DNA from: Gammaproteobacteria bacterium
GTDB lineage: Bacteria; Pseudomonadota; Gammaproteobacteria; Pseudomonadales; Pseudohongiellaceae
DNA length: 6,538 nucleotides
Reading direction: 5' to 3'
Assembly: GCA_002684935.1 (NCBI GenBank)
Contig: NYWC01000048.1
Coordinates: 23,418 to 29,955 of the forward strand
Shown: positions 1-6,086 of the stretch, piece after piece
Layout of the letters: the number at the start of each line of letters is the position of its first letter
Numbering within the stretch: the first letter of the stretch is position 1
The notes under the pieces: model-generated
Database searches by the model: none
What the model was told of the DNA's origin: nothing
The model's input: the letters and a program-made list of their open reading frames with translations, nothing else
Translations under genes and position numbers: made by a program

Positions 1-972
1 ATGGCAGCGGCTGACCGCTCACTCGCACACGAGCCCCGCAACCCGCGGGCGATCGTAGTCAAGGGTGACGCCTACTTCAAAGCTGGTGACCGCCAGGCCG
101 CAGCAGCCTTCTATCGAGATGCGCTCAATTATATACCGACCCAGGCGGAACTTGCCCCTGACATGGGGGCCGACGTGCAGCGGGCCCGAGAGCGCATAGA
201 AAGCCTCACAGGTGACTTCACCCGTCATCTCAACGACACGGTCGGAGACTTAATCGATAACACCAAAGGCGACACCATGCGAATGCAGCAAGCCGTCGAC
301 ATGCTGCTGGGCAAGCGACGCATCTATTACCCAGAACCCAAACAGATTCATTTTCCGGGACTGCCACTGCAGGAGTTTTCCGAAACCGCCCACTTTGACT
401 GGGTGCCAGCGGTAGAGGCGGCATTTGAGGATATTCTATCCGAGGCGCAGGCCCTGCAGCGCGAGCAAACGGAGTTTGGCGCCTACCTCAAGTCCAGTGG
501 CAGCCGCCCTGCTTACGACCTGCACGGCCTGAAAGACAATCAGGACTGGGGGGCATTTTATCTTTGGTATAACGGCGAACCGATAACCGAGAATCAGGCG
601 CGCTGCCCAAAAACCACCTCTGTGATGGCGGCACTACCTCTGGTGTTTTCTTCCAGTCGCTGCCCCAATGTGCTGTTCTCACGCCTCAAAGCGGGTGCCA
701 AGATCCCACCCCACAACGGCATGATCAATACTCGTTTGATTTGTCATCTGCCGCTCATCGTTCCCGGCGGTTGCGGGTTCAGGGTAGGTAATGATGTTCG
801 TGCATGGGAGACGGGCAAGGTTTGGCTGTTCGACGATACCGTGGAGCACGAGGCCTGGAATAGTTCGAATGAGGACCGAATTATACTGATCTTTGAGGTG
901 TGGAAACCCGAACTCAGCGAAGACGAAAAGGGCTTCGTGAACCGTTTGTTGAAAGCTGTAGACACTTACTGA
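1..972 (+). CDS. TPR-containing aspartyl/asparaginyl beta-hydroxylase family protein, probably 5'-truncated
   Basis: This is an iron- and 2-oxoglutarate-dependent dioxygenase of the AspH type (Asp_Arg_Hydrox family), predicted to hydroxylate Asp or Asn side chains in a protein or peptide. Residues 1-45 look like the end of one TPR and a following TPR helix pair (NPRAIVVKGDAYFKAGD, then AAAAFYRDAL). The catalytic double-stranded beta-helix occupies about 170-305. IPPHNG supplies the first iron ligand, H238; R245 and H249 match the NxRLxxH segment of human AspH. FDDTVEHEAW supplies the second ligand, H283, and R293 in DRIILIFEVWKPEL matches the 2OG-binding Arg. As in AspH, the usual Asp ligand is absent (HNG instead of HxD). 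The open frame begins on the first base of the window inside a TPR, so the real start probably lies upstream. The stop is TGA at 970-972. No signal peptide is visible in this part. The substrate is unknown. The gene converges with the TonB-dependent receptor. Confidence 0.88.
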   Translation: MAAADRSLAHEPRNPRAIVVKGDAYFKAGDRQAAAAFYRDALNYIPTQAELAPDMGADVQRARERIESLTGDFTRHLNDTVGDLIDNTKGDTMRMQQAVDMLLGKRRIYYPEPKQIHFPGLPLQEFSETAHFDWVPAVEAAFEDILSEAQALQREQTEFGAYLKSSGSRPAYDLHGLKDNQDWGAFYLWYNGEPITENQARCPKTTSVMAALPLVFSSSRCPNVLFSRLKAGAKIPPHNGMINTRLICHLPLIVPGGCGFRVGNDVRAWETGKVWLFDDTVEHEAWNSSNEDRIILIFEVWKPELSEDEKGFVNRLLKAVDTY

Positions 973-1137
973 TCATTTCACTGACACTTTCTTAATAAAG
1001 GGGCCAAACAAAAAATACAGTACTGTACTTTAATCTAACCCCATACCCTTCACCCGCCCCTTCTCCCATCTGTACACTTCTCTTGTTTTTTATGGTCAAG
1101 TGGACTGAGACACCTCACAAGAGACGGTAAATTCTGG

Positions 1138-1175
1138 CCAAAAAAAAGGGCAGACCGCGGTCTGCCCTTTCTGTT
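1138..1175 (-). terminator. Rho-independent terminator of the receptor gene, probably bidirectional
   Basis: Bases 1148-1167 form a perfect 20-base palindrome (GGGCAGACCGCGGTCTGCCC). Folded, it gives an 8-bp GC-rich stem around a CGCG loop, extended by three A-T pairs. On the minus strand it is followed at once by eight T (1147 down to 1140). It sits about 30 bases past the TAA stop of the receptor, the expected place for its terminator. On the plus strand the hairpin is followed by a weaker T-rich run (TTTCTGTTTAGTT), so it may also stop transcripts from the hydroxylase gene, whose stop lies about 175 bases upstream. No better terminator is visible for that gene. Confidence 0.9.
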
Positions 1176-1198
1176 TAGTTCTAACTGCCTGACGGCTG

Positions 1199-4100
1199 TT
1201 AGAACCTGTAAGTAGCACCCGCAAAGAAGAAGCGGTTAACGTCAAACAGACCAGGATAGGTGTTGTTGTTACCTGTTCCTGTACCTACGTTAGTAGACAA
1301 CGGCGCGTCTTCTGCAGTGGCATTGTTCATACCAGCGCGGAAAGTGATGTTGTCTGTGAGCGCATAGTTTGCAGAGATATCAAGATAATCTCTGGACTCC
1401 ATGTAGTCATTCATCTGCTCAGAGCGCGCTGAGGCAGCAGCGGAATCCAACCCGTAGAGGGTAGTCTCGCCGACATGACGCCAGGTCAACGCCACGCGCA
1501 GGCCGTCTACAGGAGTCGCCCAAGTGCCAAGCAGTCGATGTTGATACTGCGGGCTTGGAAGACCACACTGACCCGCGTAGTAATCTCGACACGAAATCAC
1601 GTCTGCACCGGAAAATGGCACTGAGTCACTTGTATCCAGCACTGTTGCAGCATAATCAACATTGATCGAACCCCAGTCGTCCAAACCGATGTCTGACAAG
1701 TCCATAGCATAGCCAACATTGATATCAATACCCTTAGTGGAGAGTGAAGTGATATTGGCATTCTGCTGGCTGATACCCGCAAGACCACCGCCAGGCGCGT
1801 CATTACTCAACCAGAGCGTGCCGGCAGTGTCACGCTGGATCAGGCCACAAAAAGTCTCGGAGCCTGGACCACCCGCGAGACAGCCGTCAAGGCTTGACTG
1901 AGCAGGAATGCTGCCAATCGCATCTGTAACTTCGATGTCGAAGTAGTCGATAGCGACAGAGAGCCCCGTCAACCAGTTTGGAGTGTACACAACACCGATA
2001 GTGGTGGTTGCACCAGACTCAGCGATTAGGTTGGGATTCCCGCCCGTGATCAGGTTGTACTGACCCGCAGGGTTGTCCTCAATACCAGCACTATACTGAG
2101 CAGCAGATGCACCAGTTCTGGCACAAGCTGCTGCAGAGGCAGCGGGCGCCACGCCAGCCGCTGAGGCACAAGGGTCAAACAAGCCGTTCTCTCCAGTGGA
2201 TAAGTCAACTAAGCCAGTGTTGATACCAACATATAGATCGAAAACGTTTGGCGCGCGAATAGCGACTGATTCATTGTAACGAACCCGGATTTCGTCATTA
2301 ATCGCCCAACTCACACCGGCAAACCAGGTGTCGGTATCGAACGAGTTGCTGATGTTGTTTCCACTCGTGGTGTAGTCAGAGTAGCGATAACCCGCTGAGA
2401 TGCCTACTTCTTCGGCATATGCCGCGCCCTGGATTACAGGAATTGAGAGCTCAGTGAAGATTTCATCGACTTCAATCTTACCGGCAATTGGAAGCGTCGC
2501 GCCACCGGTACCGGTCAGGCCTCGGCCACCTGAAATCTTGGAGATATCGTCAGCTAGGCGACGGAGTTCGTCTGTACGCGATTCAAAACCGATCAAACCA
2601 GTTACGCCGGCGTCCGCCCAAGGGCTCTGCAGGCCATAGTTGGTAAGGTCGCCCTCAATCGTACCACCATAAGCTAACTGCTCAGTCTCACCAGTAACGA
2701 TGCCCACGCCCTGGATGAAATCTGTCGCCGCACTAGTCACCGCTGTGCTGCCGTCAGCATTACGCTCAAAGATATTCCAAGGCACACAGCCACCGCTGGC
2801 ATCGCGGCAAACAGGGTTGCCATTTGCGTCGGCAACAACAAACAAAGCTTGTTGTACGCGCTTGAAGTTCAAGTCGCGCTGAGAGATTCGAGTTCCCTCG
2901 GTCCCGGAGTACTGGGCGTAGACGTCGAATGAAAATTCGTCAGTGAGATCACCGCGAAGACCTGCAACCGCGCGCCAGGAACTATTCTCATAGGTGCTGA
3001 TGCGTGGTCCACCTTCAACATTACGGTGAGAGTTAATGAATTGCACGTCAGGGGATTCCCCAGCGGTCAGCAGATCATTACAACTTGTGAACACACCGTC
3101 CACCTTCGTGCCAGTAAAGTCAGCAAAGGTGAGCGAGCCGGCGCCGCTTGGACCGCGACCTGCCTGAAGCAGAGGGTTGTCACAGTTGGTTTCAAAAGGT
3201 CGGTTGAATGACGCCGACTCAGCAATCTGGGCTGTTGTCACGTTATTCATGTAGCTGGTGTCTGCATATGCTTCTAGACCACCGCTAATCTCGTAATGAC
3301 CGCTAGCGCCGAGGTTCCAGCGCTCAACGGGGCGCTGGTAATGGTTGCGCGCACCGAAGTTATAAGTTTCCGCCGCACCACCAGCGAAAGGAGTCAGCGT
3401 GCCGTCGGCTTGCTGGAACATGGTACCGGTCACACCGTTGCCAAGAGTGCCGTTGAAACGACGGAAGTTGGAAGAACCTACGCAGTTGATAGTGGATGTT
3501 CCACCAAGCGTACAGGCACCGGTATCGCGATCCGCGCCCAATAGCTCCTCTTGATCCTCATAGCTGCCAAAGATAGTGATGTTGCCAGCACCGTCTGACG
3601 TATTAACGCCCATTAGCATGGAGATTAAGCCAGCCTCGCCAGCGGTAACTCCACCGGGGTTGGCAATACCATTACGCTGAAGCACATCTGCCATAAACCC
3701 GTTCTCATTGGGGTTTTCATTCCAGCCGTATTGATAATCTAGCTCAAAGCCTTCGAAGTTGCGCTTTGTGATGAAGTTTACAACACCGGCGACGGCATCG
3801 GATCCGTATACCGCAGAAGCGCCTGAAGTCAGGACGTCCACGCGCTCGACGAGTCTCGCTGGAACCATATCCACGTTAGCAGATGAAGAAAACGGGCTGC
3901 CGAAGGGAAGCCGCTTGCCATCGATGAGAACCAAGGTTCGATTCGAACCAAGACCGCGCAAATTAAGAGTAGATGTGCCTGACGCGCCGTTTGCAACTTC
4001 AGACGTTTGGGAGACAAATACGTTAGGAAGGATGTTAACGACATCCTCTACTCGGGCGACACCGCGGTCGTCAATTTCCTGCGCACCGATTTGGACAAGC

Positions 4101-4261
4101 GGCGATGCTGCAGTCACGTTGGTAGTTCTCAACCTGGTACCGGTGACAACGACTTCTTCGACGGCTTCGTCAGATTGAGCCGAAACCACGCCGGGCGCTG
4201 ATGCGCCGATCGCGGCTGCAACAGCCAAGCTGACTCGGCATTTTTTGCTGATTAATTTCAT
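1199..4261 (-). CDS. TonB-dependent outer-membrane receptor, 1020 aa
   Basis: This is an outer-membrane active transporter: a 22-strand beta-barrel closed by an N-terminal plug and energised by TonB-ExbB-ExbD. Residues 1-28 are a Sec signal peptide (basic start, Ala/Val-rich core, cleavage after VSA). A TonB-box-like stretch EEVVVTGTR lies at 35-43. The plug domain follows at about 50-165, with LRGLGSNRTLVLIDGKR (101-117) and the YGSDAVAGVVNFITK segment (152-166). The barrel fills the rest and includes the typical GNPNLIAESG motif (741-750). The protein ends in ...FFFAGATYRF with the terminal Phe recognised by the BAM machinery. I chose ATG at 4261 because an AAGGGGA Shine-Dalgarno lies 6 bases upstream; an in-frame TTG at 4267 would overlap that site. 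Twelve cysteines in the mature protein fall into six pairs. The length is typical of large receptors of this group. The ligand cannot be read from the sequence, and no FecA-type N-terminal signalling domain is present. Confidence 0.96.
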   Translation of the reverse strand: MKLISKKCRVSLAVAAAIGASAPGVVSAQSDEAVEEVVVTGTRLRTTNVTAASPLVQIGAQEIDDRGVARVEDVVNILPNVFVSQTSEVANGASGTSTLNLRGLGSNRTLVLIDGKRLPFGSPFSSSANVDMVPARLVERVDVLTSGASAVYGSDAVAGVVNFITKRNFEGFELDYQYGWNENPNENGFMADVLQRNGIANPGGVTAGEAGLISMLMGVNTSDGAGNITIFGSYEDQEELLGADRDTGACTLGGTSTINCVGSSNFRRFNGTLGNGVTGTMFQQADGTLTPFAGGAAETYNFGARNHYQRPVERWNLGASGHYEISGGLEAYADTSYMNNVTTAQIAESASFNRPFETNCDNPLLQAGRGPSGAGSLTFADFTGTKVDGVFTSCNDLLTAGESPDVQFINSHRNVEGGPRISTYENSSWRAVAGLRGDLTDEFSFDVYAQYSGTEGTRISQRDLNFKRVQQALFVVADANGNPVCRDASGGCVPWNIFERNADGSTAVTSAATDFIQGVGIVTGETEQLAYGGTIEGDLTNYGLQSPWADAGVTGLIGFESRTDELRRLADDISKISGGRGLTGTGGATLPIAGKIEVDEIFTELSIPVIQGAAYAEEVGISAGYRYSDYTTSGNNISNSFDTDTWFAGVSWAINDEIRVRYNESVAIRAPNVFDLYVGINTGLVDLSTGENGLFDPCASAAGVAPAASAAACARTGASAAQYSAGIEDNPAGQYNLITGGNPNLIAESGATTTIGVVYTPNWLTGLSVAIDYFDIEVTDAIGSIPAQSSLDGCLAGGPGSETFCGLIQRDTAGTLWLSNDAPGGGLAGISQQNANITSLSTKGIDINVGYAMDLSDIGLDDWGSINVDYAATVLDTSDSVPFSGADVISCRDYYAGQCGLPSPQYQHRLLGTWATPVDGLRVALTWRHVGETTLYGLDSAAASARSEQMNDYMESRDYLDISANYALTDNITFRAGMNNATAEDAPLSTNVGTGTGNNNTYPGLFDVNRFFFAGATYRF

Positions 4262-4267
4262 GGGCAA

Positions 4268-4274
4268 TCCCCTT
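4268..4274 (-). promoter_or_regulatory. Ribosome binding site of the TonB-dependent receptor
   Basis: On the minus strand AAGGGGA lies 6 bases before the ATG at 4261-4259. It decides the start codon, because the alternative in-frame TTG (4267-4265) directly abuts this site and could not use it. Just upstream are an AT-rich palindrome (ATAAATTTAT) and a small hairpin with a 6-bp stem and 5-base loop (4288-4304). These could affect translation, but may be chance in AT-rich leader DNA. Confidence 0.8.
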
Positions 4275-4953
4275 GATAAATTTATTTCTTTTAAGAGCTA
4301 AAAGCATTCAAGCTCCCTTCGGTTTCCGACTCTCCTTAAAGATATGTCGATCTGCAAAGCGCGACTCGACCATCCAGTTGGGGCACGAACCTAAGGGCAG
4401 CAGGCAAACGCCTGATTACGCTGAAGATACGTGCTCTAACATTATTTGGACTTATTGGAATAAAAAACGTAGCCGGAAGACTAAACGGCGCGCATTTTAC
4501 CTGAATTGGCAAAAATAGCTACCTTTTCGTCCCATGGATATGATCACTGTTAACTTAAGAATTGACCCTTGCATCCGGGGAAGTCAAGAGCCACGCATTA
4601 CGGGGCTACGTGAAGCGTTTTGAACAGCCCTAAATTGGCAGCAAACGACTCTGCGAGGGGCCTTCAACCCAGGAAACGGCAAACAAACACAATGGCGGTC
4701 GCGAACGCGTAAACCCTTGGACCTATCAAAGCTGAATGTTCACGCAGCAAGTGTGCCCCAAAAGGTTTAACTTAGCTCTGCGGTCTCGCCCATCTTTTCG
4801 CTTGCTGCCAGCGAAAGCCGGCGGCTGCGATGGCTCACCCCCCAACAACGCGAGGAACACGAATTCCAGCAATAGAAAGCGGCCCGGGTTGATTCTTCTA
4901 TAATGGCTTCTAAACCTCTGTACTGATGATTCTTAATTTCGGACCCCAATGCC
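4275..4953. other. Long intergenic region upstream of the receptor gene
   Basis: About 680 bases hold no gene I can support. The receptor-proximal part (4275 to about 4560) is AT-rich in patches and must contain the receptor's leader and probably its promoter. I see -10-like minus-strand hexamers (AATAAT near 4440-4446, TAAAAT near 4495-4500), but neither has a convincing -35 box. Short open frames here (4273-4518 plus strand; 4767-4949 minus strand) begin with TTG, lack ribosome binding sites and show no recognisable protein pattern. The distal part carries a REP-like palindrome (4796-4833). No clear terminator with a T run was found for the minus-strand gene ending at 4954. Confidence 0.6.
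4796..4833. repeat. REP-like imperfect palindromic element (candidate dispersed repeat)
   Basis: Two overlapping, mutually exclusive hairpins can form. The first pairs TTTCGCT (4796-4802) with AGCGAAA (4810-4816) around a 7-base loop. The second pairs 4808-4820 with 4821-4833 (CCAGCGAAAGCCG against GCGGCTGCGATGG), perfect in its 5-bp core AGCCG/CGGCT and imperfect outside it. Neither is followed by a T run, so a terminator is unlikely. The GC-rich palindrome just past the 3' end of a gene is typical of repetitive extragenic palindromes. Only one copy is seen in this window, so calling it a repeat is an inference. Confidence 0.35.
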
Positions 4954-5493
4954 TCAGATAGTCAGCGCCAGAATGAACACTGAGTAGGCGGCAAAGAGTA
5001 CCGTCCACATGGGAAATTTTTCTGGTTTCGATATCGCCAAAACCATCAAGCCAATGCCGGCAGAGGGGACAGTAATGGAAGGCAACACACCATAGCCGTA
5101 CATGAAAATATTGACGTAGGGTCCAACCAGGAAATACATCAACATCGAAAGCGCCGACAAACGGCCAAGGCGGCGGGATTCGTTCAGCAGATGAAGGGAA
5201 TCACTTTCCGGGGGTGATAGGGCAAGTTCTGCGGCACCGTAGAGAAAAATCGATCCAAACACCAGCACCATAAAATCAAGAAACTGCCACTCATCAATGC
5301 TGCGAAGACCCCAGCCAATCCACCATAAATGCAGAATGAAAACAAGCACACTCAGCGCCCAGGTAATGGGTGCCCAATGAAACACGACTCGCTCGTGACT
5401 GCGCACGATCATGCCCATGGTGTGGAGCAAACGGGTAAGTGCCAGACCCAGGATGATTGAAACCGCGATAAAGATATATTCGTGTTGTGACAT
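4954..5493 (-). CDS. Multi-pass inner-membrane protein of unknown function, 179 aa
   Basis: I do not recognise this family. The protein is strongly hydrophobic, with about six likely membrane segments: roughly residues 6-24, 40-62, 71-92, 112-133, 143-154 (short) and 161-179. It lacks a cleavable signal; the N-terminus MSQHEYIFIAVSIILGLALT runs straight into the first segment. A charged loop (about 94-111, with ESDS, NESRRLGR) separates segments three and four. The second segment is tryptophan-rich (HLWWIGWG). No enzymatic motif is visible. The ATG at 5493 is preceded by a weak purine-rich AGAGAG that lies very close to it, so translation may be modest or partly coupled. It lies 48 bases downstream of the DUF4345-type gene on the same strand, with no terminator between, so the two are probably co-transcribed. 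The stop is TGA at 4956-4954. Confidence 0.8.
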   Translation of the reverse strand: MSQHEYIFIAVSIILGLALTRLLHTMGMIVRSHERVVFHWAPITWALSVLVFILHLWWIGWGLRSIDEWQFLDFMVLVFGSIFLYGAAELALSPPESDSLHLLNESRRLGRLSALSMLMYFLVGPYVNIFMYGYGVLPSITVPSAGIGLMVLAISKPEKFPMWTVLFAAYSVFILALTI

Positions 5494-5541
5494 ACTCTCT
5501 GCTTAGCGCGAAGAATTATTGGACATTGAGTTCACGGGTGC

Positions 5542-5943
5542 TTAATTCTGAGCCGCTGGTAATGGCCGCCCACGCGTTTTCAGGGCCAGTAAAGCAACAA
5601 TAGTGGTAAGTGACTCATAGCTAAGAGCACCCCAAGTATAGGCGCTCACCGCGTCAGGACTCAGCATCAAGGACAGCAGCCGAGCCAATGTCAGCGCACC
5701 GATGCCAACTACCAGCAGCACCAAGCCAGCACGGTAGAACTCTCGATTGATAGCAGCGAAGCCACAGTAGAGCCCGAGCCCTGTTTGTAAGCCTCCATAC
5801 ATGGCGCCGATCTCAGCAAATCCATCGCCATTTAATATTCCAAGGCCGGCGAAATCTGCTGGCGTCGCCGGTGAAACCAGGCTCAACACGCCATAACCCG
5901 TGAACATAACAGCAGATAACCAGAGAATCCCCTTACCTAACAT
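5542..5943 (-). CDS. DUF4345-type small membrane protein, 133 aa
   Basis: This is a small integral inner-membrane protein with four predicted membrane segments (about 5-23, 47-66, 73-94 and 107-122) and a short polar tail. The arrangement, length and central motif AEIGAMYGGLQTGLGLY (43-59), with an acidic residue before a Tyr-Gly-Gly, followed by an Arg (R88) late in the third segment, match what I know of DUF4345 family proteins. Their function is not established. The ATG at 5943 has AGGA about 9 bases upstream (plus-strand 5953-5956), an acceptable spacing, and no earlier start is evident. The stop is TAA at 5544-5542. It is the likely first gene of a two-gene unit with the 179-residue membrane protein and is divergent from the FAH-family gene across a 143-bp gap. 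The assignment rests on motif memory, not on a profile search. Confidence 0.8.
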   Translation of the reverse strand: MLGKGILWLSAVMFTGYGVLSLVSPATPADFAGLGILNGDGFAEIGAMYGGLQTGLGLYCGFAAINREFYRAGLVLLVVGIGALTLARLLSLMLSPDAVSAYTWGALSYESLTTIVALLALKTRGRPLPAAQN

Positions 5944-6037
5944 GACTAAAATTCCTAACTATTATTTTATCGAATCGTCAGTTCGAGCATACAACTGGTC
6001 AAGCGCAATTGCACTGTCTACCCGGCCCACGCCGAAG

Positions 6038-6043
6038 TATACT
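6038..6043 (+). promoter_or_regulatory. Possible -10 element (TATACT) for the FAH-family gene
   Basis: TATACT matches five of six positions of the sigma-70 -10 consensus and would place the transcript start near 6050, giving a leader of about 37 bases before the ATG at 6087. The hexamer at -35 spacing (TGTCTA, 6015-6020) is a poor match, so activator-dependent or weak transcription is possible. The 143-bp divergent gap (5944-6086) should also hold the promoter of the membrane-protein pair; AT-rich TAAAAT/AATAAT on the minus strand near 5960-5970 is a candidate without a good -35. Confidence 0.35.
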
Positions 6044-6074
6044 CTTGCATCGAATGGACTGACGCTGATTAAAC

Positions 6075-6080
6075 AGAGGG
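6075..6080 (+). promoter_or_regulatory. Ribosome binding site that fixes the signal-peptide start of the FAH-family gene
   Basis: AGAGGG lies 6 bases before the ATG at 6087, an ideal position. The later in-frame candidates (ATG at 6141, GTG at 6153) are preceded by pyrimidine- or AT-rich sequence without a Shine-Dalgarno match. The site therefore supports translation of the N-terminal hydrophobic extension and not a shorter cytoplasmic form. Confidence 0.75.
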
Positions 6081-6086
6081 CTCTCG

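Noticed and set aside
1012..1031. Perfect 12-bp palindrome TACAGTACTGTA with flanking A/T symmetry, considered as a LexA-like operator
   Set aside because: The half-sites are in the wrong order for the gammaproteobacterial LexA box (CTGT-N8-ACAG), and the site lies between the 3' ends of convergent genes where an operator has no promoter to control. It may be chance or a weak hairpin.
3759..4178. 139-codon plus-strand open frame antisense to the receptor's plug domain
   Set aside because: It lies entirely within the strongly supported receptor gene. Its composition (Thr/Arg/Ser-rich) is what the reverse complement of such coding DNA gives, with no family motif.
4265..4267. TTG at 4267 as the receptor start, two codons earlier
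   Set aside because: The AAGGGGA Shine-Dalgarno abuts it, leaving no spacing. The ATG at 4261 has ideal 6-base spacing and gives a standard basic signal-peptide start.
4273..4518. 81-codon plus-strand open frame just upstream of and divergent from the receptor
   Set aside because: It starts with TTG inside the receptor's ribosome-binding region, has no ribosome binding site, and gives a basic, low-information sequence unlike any family I know. Most likely a chance frame in leader DNA.
4899..4904. TATAAT on the plus strand as a promoter
   Set aside because: No acceptable -35 at 16-18 bases, and it would fire into the antisense strand of the 179-aa gene with no downstream plus-strand gene nearby.
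4767..4949. 60-codon minus-strand open frame just after the 179-aa gene
   Set aside because: TTG start, no ribosome binding site, Cys/Ser/Arg-rich product, and a neighbouring frame is open over the same stretch. This fits a non-coding palindromic repeat better than a gene.
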